The notes below the pieces were generated by a model. That model saw nothing but the letters and a program-made list of their open reading frames with translations, did not search any database and was not told the DNA's origin. Shown here piece by piece: positions 1-7,391 of a stretch of DNA of 9,767 nt. Each line of letters starts with the position of its first letter. The first letter of the stretch is position 1. The position numbers and the translations under genes are program-made. This DNA comes from an uncultured Lachnospiraceae bacterium (GTDB taxonomy: Bacteria; Bacillota; Clostridia; Lachnospirales; Lachnospiraceae). The stretch is taken from NCBI GenBank assembly GCA_937916415.1, contig CALGGH010000115.1, positions 1 through 9,767 of the forward strand, written 5' to 3'.

Positions 1-846
1 ACCCGCGGCGAGATAATGGACTACGCAGGAAATGTGCTCATCACCAATGACTCCAGAACAGACCTGGTGCTCCAAATGGCATTTTTCCCCACCGACCTTC
101 AGGAGGGAAACAAGGCTCTGCTTGGCATTTACAGAGCCCTTGAGGAAAGGGGCATAAAGTTTGAGGAGAGCATTCCCATATCTTTCAGCAAGCCCTATGT
201 GTTCAAGTCCAATGACACCGAGGAGCTTATCTCAGACCTTAACCTCAACGTTTACGCAACTGCGGAAAACTGTATTGACAAGCTCATCTCAGACTATGAG
301 ATAGACGAGAAGTACACCGACGAGGAAAAGCGCATCATCGCAGGTATGCGCTATCAGATGATAGACAAGGACTTCTCATACTCCAACGACCTCCTTCTGG
401 CTGAGGGCGTTGACGAGCAGACCGTCATCGACATGAAGGAGCTTGGCAACTTCTACCGCGGTATCGAGGCTGTTGACGCCTCAGAAAGACGAATCGTCCG
501 CGGAGATATACTCCCACACGAGCTGGGTACTGTCGGTCCTATTTACGCCGAGGAGTACGACGAGCTGAAAAACAAGGGCTACAGCTACAACGACACCCTG
601 GGCAAGAGCGGTATCGAAGCCGCTATGGAGACTCCCCTGCGCGGTATCAACGGCGAGGAACAGATAGCCGTCAAGGACGGAAAGGTCCGCGATATAAAGA
701 CCATCTCCGACGCCACCTCCGGCGAGACCATCAAGCTCACTGTGGACGGAAGTTTCCAGCTGAAGCTCCAGGGCATTCTTGACAACTTCATTGCAGGCTT
801 CCCTGCTATCAACCCCAAGCCCGGCGTTCTCAACGCCAAGTGCGGT
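1..846 (+). CDS. mrdA: Penicillin-binding protein 2, N-terminal fragment (both ends missing)
   Basis: Class B PBPs are membrane-anchored transpeptidases that cross-link peptidoglycan. The frame is already open at base 1 and reads TRGEIMDYAGNVLITND, matching the RGxIxDxxGxxLxxN motif at the start of the PBP dimerisation domain. The ATG at 16 is therefore internal, and the membrane anchor lies outside the window. Further family marks are RRIVRGDILPHELGTVGPI, then GYSYNDTLGKSGIEAAME, then LRGINGEEQI, then LTVDGSFQ at the start of the transpeptidase domain. The fragment stops before any catalytic SxxK, SxN or KTG motif. Family resemblance fades after NAKCG (about 846). The frame stays open to a TGA at 1276-1278, but that part is antisense to the chvE-like gene and is not PBP sequence. 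SpoVD-like proteins are a less likely alternative. The wording resembles Ruminococcus-type PBP2, but that is from memory. Confidence 0.8.
823..846. other. Chimeric junction between PBP2 and chvE-like gene
   Basis: To the left, + strand codons read as PBP2 up to about NAKCG (832-846). To the right, - strand codons read as a ChvE-like protein down to about ALGVENA (843 to 823). The two identifiable coding sequences overlap by only about 20 bases, and neither family continues past this zone. Both genes lose their 3' parts here. No transposon end, tRNA or long repeat is visible at the point. Short shared sequence between unrelated genes is what an assembly misjoin or a microhomology-mediated rearrangement would leave. 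Confidence 0.75.
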
Positions 847-1647
847 AGAGTCGTTGGAGCAAAGCCATACGTCAATGTTGGTTCCGTCTGCATAGTAGGA
901 AGAAAGGATGTTCTCTGCTCTGGACTGAGCGGTCTCAGTTGCCCAGGTAGGCGTTGCAACTTCTTCAAAAGTCTTCTGGCCGGATACAACGTTGAGCTTG
1001 CCGGATTCTACGTAAGGCTTAAGCACGTCGTAAGCACCGTTGAAGAAGAAACCGGCGTTGTTGTCACCAGGGTCACCTGCGGTGAACTCGATGTTGAAAG
1101 GACCTGCTGCGTTGTCAAGATCAAGGGTATCCTTTACGTAAGTACCCTGAACGGTACCAACCTTGTAGTTATCGAAGGTTGCATAGTAGCTAACTGCATC
1201 AGAGTTCATCAGCAGACGGTCATAAGCGATAACCGGGATGCCGGCTTCCTTAGCCTTGTCAAGTGCGGAACCGAGTGAAGAACCCTCGATTGCTGCGATA
1301 ACGAGTACGTTAGCTCCGCTGGAGATCATGTTCTCGATCTGTGATACCTGAGTAGCTACGTCGTTGGAAGCATACTGAAGGTCAACGTCATATCCCGCTG
1401 CCTTAAGCTCGGCCTCCATGTTGGAACCATCCTGATTCCATCTCTGCAGATCCTTGGTAGGCATTGAAACGCCAACCCTGGTTCCGCCCGTTGCGGATGA
1501 ACCTGCATCTGAAGATGCCTCGGCAGCTGCGCCTGAATCAGATGAAGATGAAGATGATGCTGATTCTGCTGCTCCGCTTCCGCATCCTGCAAGAAGGCCT
1601 ACTACCATGGTAGTGGAAAGAAGTGCTGCTAAAAGTCTTTTTTTCAT
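823..1647 (-). CDS. chvE: ChvE-like multiple monosaccharide ABC transporter substrate-binding lipoprotein, 3' truncated
   Basis: This is the extracellular sugar receptor of a CUT2/ribose-family ABC importer. The start ATG (1645-1647) follows a GGGAGGAATTCCAA ribosome binding site. Residues 1-22 form a lipoprotein signal peptide with lipobox LLAGC (Cys22), followed by a Ser/Ala-rich linker to about residue 55. The binding domain shows LQRW (W70), YASND (92-96), YDRL (142-145), TFDNYKVG (157-164) and CSNDSTALGV (263-272), all typical of ChvE/XylF sugar-binding proteins. Homology stops at about residue 275; the expected TGQDAD and hinge segments (roughly the last 100 residues) are absent. The frame stays open to 481, but that extension is antisense to PBP2. 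The ATPase and permease genes that normally follow chvE are also missing. It is separated from the upstream operon by a terminator and probably has its own promoter. The family is secure; the exact sugar is not known. Confidence 0.88.
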
Positions 1648-1705
1648 TTGGAATTCCTCCCTTTTTGATTACGGCTAAACACTATTGTCTCGCCTCGATG
1701 AAACT

Positions 1706-1734
1706 ACTATATCACGGTTTGAATAGGACAAACT
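1706..1734 (-). promoter_or_regulatory. Putative promoter of the chvE-like gene
   Basis: On the - strand TATAGT (1711-1706) lies about 60 bases upstream of the chvE start. A weak AGTTTG (1734-1729) sits 17 bases further upstream; TTGTCC is an alternative -35 but with only 14 bases spacing. A poor -35 would suit a promoter that needs an activator such as the nearby AraC-type regulator. That link is inference, as no operator repeat could be defined. Confidence 0.3.
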
Positions 1735-1780
1735 TGTTACATTCTTCATATTTTGGTCTGACCGGGCTCCCTTCACGGAC

Positions 1781-1834
1781 AAAAAAATAGCACAATTTTG
1801 CCATTTCCTTATTTAGTGTGCAAAATTGTGCTAT
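1781..1834 (-). terminator. Rho-independent terminator-like hairpin
   Basis: A perfect 14-bp inverted repeat, ATAGCACAATTTTG (1787-1800) and CAAAATTGTGCTAT (1821-1834), encloses a 20-base loop. Read on the - strand, the stem is followed by a run of seven T (1787-1781). It lies between the sugar-sensing operon and the chvE-like gene, so it would end operon transcription before chvE. The stem is AT-rich and the loop long, so it may be an inefficient terminator that allows some read-through. Confidence 0.6.
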
Positions 1835-1862
1835 ATACAATATATAGTATGGGGCTTGAGAT

Positions 1863-1958
1863 CCTTCGGATGTGGGATCCCATTCGGATTTGCCATGCTT
1901 TTCTTCGGATATGGGATCCTTCGTTGTCGCTGCTGCGCAGCTTCACTCAGGACGACAA
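1863..1958. repeat. Degenerate inverted copies of the 42-bp repeat
   Basis: CTTCGGATGTGGGATCC near 1864-1880 and CTTCGGATATGGGATCCTT near 1903-1921 resemble the reverse complement of the 42-bp repeat at 1965-2054. The second copy runs on into a diverged CACTCAGGACGACA (to about 1957), with roughly 15 extra bases in the middle. Together with the direct copies they form a large imperfect inverted repeat. No gene is visible at 1835-2056; open frames here are translations of the repeat. Confidence 0.6.
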
Positions 1959-1964
1959 CTCGGA

Positions 1965-2054
1965 ATGTCATTCTGAGCGCAGCGAAGAATCCCACGTCCG
2001 AAGCGCGGCTTCATGTCATTCTGAGCGCAGCGAAGAATCCCACGTCCGAAGCGC
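1965..2054. repeat. Two identical 42-bp direct repeats (CATTCTGAGCGCAGCGAAGAATCC family)
   Basis: Copies at 1965-2006 and 2013-2054 are identical over 42 bases and separated by 6 bases. Each contains CATTCTGAGCGCAGCGAAG followed by a CCCACGTCCGAAGCGC tail. The second copy ends two bases from the stop codon of the upstream lipoprotein gene. In one frame they read CHSERSEESH, a peptide well known as a spurious translation of an intergenic repeat found in many phyla. The array is a non-coding, structured repeat placed between genes; its function is unknown. Confidence 0.85.
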
Positions 2055-2056
2055 AC

Positions 2057-3154
2057 TCACTCCACGTTCAAATACACTTCCTCCCTCTGGTGGAAACTGC
2101 CTATTATCACCTCATCCATGTTCTCGGCGGTGACCTTGATGGGTTCAAGCTTTACGTAGGGCACGTCGTACGTTCCGTCAGATACGGTCTCCGTCTCCTC
2201 GCCGTCTTCCGCAGGACTGCCCGTCTGCACCAGCCTGACAGTCAGCTCCGCGGCACGCTGGGCCAGCTTTTCCACGGGCTTGTAAACCGTCATGTACTGA
2301 GTCCCCTCCACTATCCTCTGGCACGCATCCAGGTCGGCATCCTGTCCGGTGACCGTGATCCTGCCGGCCAGCTTGCGCTCCGACAGGGCCTTGATGGCCT
2401 GACCCGCTATAGAATCGTTGCCGCACATGATCGCGTCGGGATAATCATCCGGATTCTCCTTCAGATATGCATTCACGTAATCAAAAGCATATTCCGGCCG
2501 CCAGTTGTCGCAATGATAGGTCTTCACCGTCTCCATCCCGGATGCCTGCAGCTTGTCATCAAATCCCTCCATGACGGCAGGAACGTTTGAGTCCGTCAGC
2601 GGTCCTCCGATCTGAAGCACCTTGTCTCCGGCTTCGCCCCGTTCGATGATCCCTTCGGCCATCAGTTCGCCGACACGCCTGTTGTCGAATGATATGAAAA
2701 GGTCAGTCCCGGCGTTGTTGATCAGCCTGTCATAAGACACCACCTTGATGCCCGCCCGGTGGGCCTTGCTGATCTCTGATGACAGCGAGTCACAGTCTGT
2801 GGCGACGATCACTATGGCCTGCATCTTCTTTTCCATGAAATATTCGATCTGCGATCTCTGGGTGTTCACGTCTCCGTTGGCATTCTGGACGTTTACTTCC
2901 GCGCCGAGCTCACGCGCGGTGGATACGAAGACGTCCCTGTCCCTCTCCCATCTCTCTATGACGAGGGAATCAAACGTGACTCCGATCCGGATCGGACGGT
3001 CGGGATCCATGGCTGCTGATGAATGCACGTCTCCCCCGCAGCCCGAGATCATGAAGCACGTCACGATGGCCAGACACGCCGTCATGACCCTTTGCCACGT
3101 AAGCATCCGTCCCGATGATCCGGACAGCGGATTCTTCTTATATAAAATGTGCAT
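2057..3154 (-). CDS. Sugar-binding lipoprotein (XylF/ChvE-like) co-transcribed with the two-component system
   Basis: This is a periplasmic-binding-protein-fold receptor for a monosaccharide, 365 residues. Residues 1-39 form a long basic start, a hydrophobic segment and lipobox ISGC (Cys39). Sugar-site motifs are ERWERD (W69), YDRL (141-144), SFDNRRVG (155-162), CGNDS (244-248), TGQDADLDACQRIVEGTQ (269-286) and VYKPVEK (290-296), so both lobes are complete. I chose the ATG at 3154 because GAGGA lies 8 bases upstream. A GTG at 3169, overlapping the regulator's TGA, would add five residues and lacks a clear binding site. The gene begins 12 bases after the regulator stop and no transporter subunits accompany it. 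It could serve the chvE-linked importer or deliver ligand to the sensor; which is unknown. Its domain order and length are normal for the family. Confidence 0.88.
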   Translation of the reverse strand: MHILYKKNPLSGSSGRMLTWQRVMTACLAIVTCFMISGCGGDVHSSAAMDPDRPIRIGVTFDSLVIERWERDRDVFVSTARELGAEVNVQNANGDVNTQRSQIEYFMEKKMQAIVIVATDCDSLSSEISKAHRAGIKVVSYDRLINNAGTDLFISFDNRRVGELMAEGIIERGEAGDKVLQIGGPLTDSNVPAVMEGFDDKLQASGMETVKTYHCDNWRPEYAFDYVNAYLKENPDDYPDAIMCGNDSIAGQAIKALSERKLAGRITVTGQDADLDACQRIVEGTQYMTVYKPVEKLAQRAAELTVRLVQTGSPAEDGEETETVSDGTYDVPYVKLEPIKVTAENMDEVIIGSFHQREEVYLNVE

Positions 3155-3162
3155 GAAAGGAT

Positions 3163-3167
3163 TCCTC
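3163..3167 (-). promoter_or_regulatory. Ribosome binding site deciding the lipoprotein start
   Basis: GAGGA on the - strand overlaps the TGA stop of the response regulator and sits 8 bases before the ATG at 3154. It supports that ATG over the GTG at 3169 and suggests translational coupling to the regulator gene. Confidence 0.65.
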
Positions 3168-4761
3168 ACTTTACGTTCTCCCTGTACTCCGTCGGCGGTA
3201 TGCCAACGACCTTTTTGAAAATCCTGCTGAAATAGTTGGGATCGCCATATCCCACTTCCATGCAGATCTCCTTCATGGTCCTGTCGGGCTGAGCAAGCAT
3301 CTCCTTGGCCTTGTCTATCCTCACCCTGGTCAGGAACTCCACGAAATTCTCACCTGTCTTTTCCTTAAAAAGTTTACTGAAATAATACGGGCTGATGTTC
3401 ATGAGCCTGGAGATGTCATCAAGCGACACGTCCTTTTTGTAGTTATCGTCTATGTAACGCTTTGCATTTTCTATGATGTCGTTGGATTTTTCCGTTCTCT
3501 TGCTCATTACGTCGTGACAGGCATCCCCGATACGGTCAAGATACCATTTTTTAAGTTCATCCAGGGTCTCCGCATTCATGACTGCGGGCAGGTATCCGGC
3601 GCGTTCGCTGAAGCGGTAAGTCATGCCGCCTGCCAGGTGAGACTCCGTCTCCGCACGCATCGCAAACTCGAGGACCTTGAGCCTGATGTTGTTCATGTCG
3701 CCGGTATAGGTCTGCTCAAGCCAGGCAAAAAAATCATTGCTGGCCTGCATGCACTCATCGAAGTGCCCCGCCTTAAGTTCCTCAAACATCTTTTTTTCCA
3801 CTCCGATGGGATAGTTCTCAGCATAATCCACCGACAGCGGCAGGTCATCCACGTGGCTGACCCTTCCCGTGGAATTGATCAGAGCCCGCAGCCCGTCCTG
3901 ATATGATTCCATCGCATCGGCAAAGGGAACTACTTCTCCTATGCCTATGCGGAAGCTGACCCCGCATTCCTTGCCCAGCCTGTTGGCAAAGGCGCGACAG
4001 TTGTCGATCAGGTCAACCCTCGCGTTGTAATCCATGGACTTGTCCTCCACCGGCACGCATACGGGTATCTTGTTGGACATCACGTTGCCGACGAAGCAGT
4101 CAAAGGTTTCCTTGGTTATCTCGCGGATCACGTGATAATTGTCGATCAGGCGGATGCTCGAGCCCACGGCATTGGTCATGTGGTTGCCTTCCTGCGAGTC
4201 GCCAAAAACGAGCGCCATCATGAAACAGTACGAAGTATGTATGTCCAGCAGTTCGCGATAGCGGTTCACGTCCTCCTCGAAGTATTCCCTGAAAAGTATG
4301 GAATAGATGAAACCGCTCTCTATGACGGGGATGACGTTTTCCATCTTTTCCTTGATTATGAGGTCATTTCTATGCTGTTCGCGGCGCTCATCTATGCGGG
4401 CGATCGCGCGTCCCAGCACGTCCGTGATCGTGGTCTTGTTAAAGGGCTTGTTCAGGTATTCCAGCACGCCCAGCGAGATTGCTTCCCTGGCATACATGAA
4501 CCTGTCATATGCGCTGAGCACGATGAACACGATCGCGGGATTGCTGCGCTGGATCTCCCGCATGGCATCTATGCCGTTGATGCCGGGCATCTGTATGTCC
4601 ATGAAGGCGATGTCCGGCCTGAAGCTTTCAGCCAGTTCTATGACCGCACGGCCGGTCTTGGCTGTCTGTATCTCAAACTGTCCCGGATATTCCTGCTCTA
4701 TGATGAATTTGAGTGAATCCGTAACGATGCCTTCATCGTCCGCCAGCATTATTCGGTACAT
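3166..4761 (-). CDS. YesN-type response regulator with AraC-family DNA-binding domain
   Basis: This cytoplasmic transcription regulator (531 residues) takes phosphate from the adjacent kinase. The receiver domain (about 1-120) has the acidic pair D8/D9, phosphoacceptor D55 in FMDIQMPG, S83 in VLSAYD and K105 in LNKPF, so all catalytic residues are present. A middle region of about 300 residues includes SFRIGIG and SYQDGLRAL (268-292), resembling the degenerate GGDEF-like segment of some YesN/CdaR proteins. Residues 427-531 form the AraC output domain with two helix-turn-helix units: DVSLDDISRLMNISPYYFSKLFKEKTG and the RTMKEICMEVGYGDPNYFSRIFKK signature split across the second. The start ATG follows AAGGAAGGATGA. 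It lies 22 bases after the kinase and 12 before the lipoprotein gene. Likely targets are the sugar uptake genes nearby, by analogy to related systems. Confidence 0.93.
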   Translation of the reverse strand: MYRIMLADDEGIVTDSLKFIIEQEYPGQFEIQTAKTGRAVIELAESFRPDIAFMDIQMPGINGIDAMREIQRSNPAIVFIVLSAYDRFMYAREAISLGVLEYLNKPFNKTTITDVLGRAIARIDERREQHRNDLIIKEKMENVIPVIESGFIYSILFREYFEEDVNRYRELLDIHTSYCFMMALVFGDSQEGNHMTNAVGSSIRLIDNYHVIREITKETFDCFVGNVMSNKIPVCVPVEDKSMDYNARVDLIDNCRAFANRLGKECGVSFRIGIGEVVPFADAMESYQDGLRALINSTGRVSHVDDLPLSVDYAENYPIGVEKKMFEELKAGHFDECMQASNDFFAWLEQTYTGDMNNIRLKVLEFAMRAETESHLAGGMTYRFSERAGYLPAVMNAETLDELKKWYLDRIGDACHDVMSKRTEKSNDIIENAKRYIDDNYKKDVSLDDISRLMNISPYYFSKLFKEKTGENFVEFLTRVRIDKAKEMLAQPDRTMKEICMEVGYGDPNYFSRIFKKVVGIPPTEYRENVK

Positions 4762-4783
4762 TCATCCTTCCTTTCTTTCAATC

Positions 4784-6274
4784 CTATTTGGCCTGCGGTA
4801 TCCTGATCACCACCTCGGTACCCATGCCCTCTCCCTCACTGCGGATGTCCAGCAGGCCGGACTCTCCAAAATAGAGTTCCAGGCGGCCGATCACGTTGCC
4901 GAGTCCTATTCCGCTGCCGCCCGATGCCGCATGCTCGGAGACGTACTCACCATTCAGGACTTCATCGATGCGCTCCCTGCTCATGCCCTTGCCGTTGTCC
5001 CAGACGCTGAGTTCGACGTACGACTCCGTCCGGCTGCAGGTGACCTCGATCATTTTCTCTCCTTCGAGGTCCCTTATGCCGTAATTCACCGCATTCTCTA
5101 CCACCGGCTGGAGGATCATGCTCGGCACCCTGACTGACTCCAGGCTTTCGTCGATGGTCTTGGTATAACGTATCTCCCCGGAAAATCTCACGTTCAGGAT
5201 GTAGATGTAGTTGTCGACAAGGCTCAGTTCCTCGCCCAGCGTGGTGTCCTCGTCCAGCTTGCGGATGTTGTATCTAAAAAAGCTTGCCATGTTGTCTATG
5301 AACACGACGGTTTTGTCCGCCCCTTCCATCATGGCCAGCTGAGCGCCGGCATTGAGCGTGTTAAAAAGAAAATGGGGATTGATCTGTGCCTGCAGGAGCT
5401 TGAGCTGCGCATCCTTCATGCGGCTCTCCATCAGCAGCTCGTTTTCCTTCATGGCATTTTCCTTCTGCAGGGATTCGCGTATCCTCACCACGTACAGCTT
5501 GATGGAATCGAGCATCTGCGCAAAGGTTTTGGACAGTATTCCTATCTCATCCTCGCTGCCGGTAGGTTCCACCACCACGTCGAAATTGCCCTCGGACACC
5601 TCCCTCGCGGCTACGGACAGATCCCTCAGGGGTCTCGTAACGTTACCGATCAGGGCATTCATCAGCAGCAAGTTGAACACGGCGGTCATCACCAGGATCG
5701 CGATGTTGACCAGCTCCATGTACTTAAGCGAATTAAGCAGCACGCGATAGTCATCATTGTTGCTCTTGAACCTGGCATTGTTCAGGCTGTAAATGAACGT
5801 CTCGACGTCCGTCTTGCGTTCACTGGCCAGCTCGTATCGCAGGCTGTACTGTTCCACGTCGCGTCCGCGCTTGGCATTGATGGTGTCCTCCACCATGGAC
5901 AGATAATTAAGAGACAGATTGTAGATGTTTTTTTCGGCCAGCAGCATGGGATCGCTTACCGGCTTTTTGTTAAGCAGGTCCAGATGGTTCCTAAAATCCT
6001 GCTCCGCCTGATAATACTTGTTGAGGGAATCCGAGCTCTTGGTGTCCAGATACTCAGTCATGGCATCCTGGACGCTGCCAAGCGAGCCGAGAAGTCCGTC
6101 CAGGTTTAAGTTGCTGACGTATATCTGTTCAAGCCTGTTCACGGTCGTATTGACGTTGATGATCATGAACGCATTGACTCCCAGGACAAAAAGGAGCGTA
6201 AGCATGAATCCGGCCATCAGCTTGACCTGAAGGCTTCTGTTATTCCAATCGATCAGTTTACTCAGTCTCTTCAC
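4784..6274 (-). CDS. YesM/LytS-family sensor histidine kinase
   Basis: This membrane kinase (496 residues) should phosphorylate the downstream regulator. Membrane segments lie at about 19-40 and 187-209 and flank an extracellular region of about 145 residues rich in charged helices. A HAMP-like domain follows at about 208-262, then a helical linker. The His_kinase motif QAQINPHFLFNTLN carries the phosphoacceptor H301. The ATPase domain shows VVENAVNYG (N394), WDNGKGM (D426) and GGSGIGLGN (452-460). The start is GTG (6272-6274), preceded by AGGTGA at 8 bases, and overlaps the end of the sensor-protein gene by 17 bases, indicating coupled expression. No dedicated small-molecule domain is evident outside the membrane, which fits detection of the ligand through the adjacent binding protein. 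The ligand cannot be told from this sequence. Confidence 0.93.
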   Translation of the reverse strand: MKRLSKLIDWNNRSLQVKLMAGFMLTLLFVLGVNAFMIINVNTTVNRLEQIYVSNLNLDGLLGSLGSVQDAMTEYLDTKSSDSLNKYYQAEQDFRNHLDLLNKKPVSDPMLLAEKNIYNLSLNYLSMVEDTINAKRGRDVEQYSLRYELASERKTDVETFIYSLNNARFKSNNDDYRVLLNSLKYMELVNIAILVMTAVFNLLLMNALIGNVTRPLRDLSVAAREVSEGNFDVVVEPTGSEDEIGILSKTFAQMLDSIKLYVVRIRESLQKENAMKENELLMESRMKDAQLKLLQAQINPHFLFNTLNAGAQLAMMEGADKTVVFIDNMASFFRYNIRKLDEDTTLGEELSLVDNYIYILNVRFSGEIRYTKTIDESLESVRVPSMILQPVVENAVNYGIRDLEGEKMIEVTCSRTESYVELSVWDNGKGMSRERIDEVLNGEYVSEHAASGGSGIGLGNVIGRLELYFGESGLLDIRSEGEGMGTEVVIRIPQAK

Positions 6275-7286
6275 GGATCACGTCACCTGCTCGTATCACT
6301 TCGGTATCCTGGGTTATGTAATTGCTGACGTAACCCGTGTTCAGATACTCATCCAGCGCCTCCACGGCGCTGGCTCCCATGTGCGTGGCATCCACCGAAA
6401 TGGTTGCCTCGAGCAGTCCCTTGTCGACCGCCTCGAGTATGTCGTCAGAATCATTAAAGCCGTACATGTACACGTCACCGACCTTGTTGTAGTCGACCGC
6501 CGCCTGATAAAGGCATCTGGTATATACGGAATTGAGGGCAACTATCGCCCCCGGCAGGTTACGCCCCATGAAGATGTCGCGTATCTCCTCCTCTGCCGTA
6601 AAGGGCGTGTCGTCATGAACGTACACTCCCTTGACGTTGCATGCATCGCGCAGCCCCTTGTCGGCAAATTCGTCCGATATGCCGGAAATGATCAGGTCCT
6701 GTCCGCCGCCCGCGCTGTCCGGATCCATCAGCACGCTGACGTCGATGGAGGAATTGCTGTAATGCTTGATTATCTCCGCTCCGTACTGGCGTCCCATGGT
6801 ATAGCTGCCGAAGCCCACGAAACATATTCTTGCGGAATCGGCACAGTCGGAGAGGATCGTGACTGTCGGGATCCCCCTGTCCGCCGCCTCTCTTATCAGC
6901 CTGGACGTCTCCTCATCCGAATCGCCGTCTATGATGATGCCGTCCACTCCGGCGTCCATCGCCATGCTGACCAGCTTGTTTTTGTCAAAGCTGGCCGTGA
7001 GGCTGGATCCGAAATACTCAGTATATGCGTCCAGTTCGCGGCCGCGTTCAAGCGCTCCGCCGTATATGTTGTCCCACAGGGCCGTGTCGCCTCCCGCATG
7101 TATGAAGGCATAATGCCTGGAAAAGGTCTCGCCGGCGGATGCCGTGCCCTGCGACACGTTTGAGCCTATCCGGCCGAGGATTACCTGTACAGCAATAAAG
7201 CTCCCGACGGTTATGACAGCCATCAGGAGCACAAATCCAAGTATTATTTTGAACGTTACGGAATCGGTTTTTTTCATACTAAACAT
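6258..7286 (-). CDS. Membrane-anchored periplasmic-binding sensor protein (XylFII-like)
   Basis: A 342-residue protein with one N-terminal membrane segment (about 12-36), no lipobox, and a periplasmic-binding-protein domain (about 55-330). Landmarks are GVDGIIIDGDSDE (113-125), AADRGIPTVTILSD (134-147), FVGFGSYTMGRQYG (156-169), PGAIVALNSV (245-254), YMYGFNDSDD (273-282) and ISVDATHMG (296-304). In Clostridium beijerinckii the comparable XylFII is an anchored D-xylose-binding protein that forms a signalling complex with LytS. The order binding protein, kinase, regulator here is the same. It differs from the two lipoproteins by lacking YDRL and FDN at the usual places, so its ligand may differ. 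Starts at 7286 or 7277 are possible and neither has a recognisable ribosome binding site, which is odd because a palindrome ends seven bases upstream of the first. Confidence 0.85.
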   Translation of the reverse strand: MFSMKKTDSVTFKIILGFVLLMAVITVGSFIAVQVILGRIGSNVSQGTASAGETFSRHYAFIHAGGDTALWDNIYGGALERGRELDAYTEYFGSSLTASFDKNKLVSMAMDAGVDGIIIDGDSDEETSRLIREAADRGIPTVTILSDCADSARICFVGFGSYTMGRQYGAEIIKHYSNSSIDVSVLMDPDSAGGGQDLIISGISDEFADKGLRDACNVKGVYVHDDTPFTAEEEIRDIFMGRNLPGAIVALNSVYTRCLYQAAVDYNKVGDVYMYGFNDSDDILEAVDKGLLEATISVDATHMGASAVEALDEYLNTGYVSNYITQDTEVIRAGDVIREETE

Positions 7287-7293
7287 AGGTCAA

Positions 7294-7380
7294 GGTTAGG
7301 AACTGTAGTGAAATGACTATAGTGAACGACAAAAATAATTTGTCGTTTACTATAAGTAATTCTGCTACAGTTCCTTAACC
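7294..7380. repeat. 87-bp imperfect palindrome (MITE-like)
   Basis: The left arm (7294-7333) begins GGTTAGGAACTGTAG and the right arm (7339-7380) ends CTACAGTTCCTTAACC. About 35 of 42 positions pair, with two single-base gaps and a five-base AATAA centre. It has no T run on either side, so it is not an ordinary terminator. It starts seven bases upstream of the sensor gene ATG and ends 11 bases from the broken oxidoreductase gene. A related half (TTAGGAACTGT) occurs at 9715-9725. It fits a miniature inverted-repeat element; no clear target duplication was seen. The 7287-7391 gap holds nothing else. Confidence 0.7.
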
Positions 7381-7391
7381 GGGATGCCGGA

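Noticed and set aside
481..822. Continuation of the ChvE-like frame on the - strand
   Set aside because: It is antisense to convincing PBP2 sequence and has no sugar-binding-protein motifs.
847..1278. Continuation of the PBP2 reading frame on the + strand
   Set aside because: It is cysteine- and valine-rich and exactly antisense to well-matched ChvE-like codons; it is an accidental open frame.
1965..2054. CRISPR-like array
   Set aside because: There are only two repeats with a 6-base gap, no spacers of proper length and no cas genes.
1798..2590. Open frames on the + strand across the repeats (111 and 254 codons)
   Set aside because: They translate the intergenic repeat (CHSERSEES/VILSAAKNP type peptides), and the longer one continues antisense to the lipoprotein gene.
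4132..6109. Several long + strand open frames opposite the kinase and regulator genes
   Set aside because: They are antisense shadows of genes with complete catalytic motifs; none has a family motif or good start signal.
7294..7380. Palindrome as a rho-independent terminator
   Set aside because: Neither side of the hairpin carries a T run.
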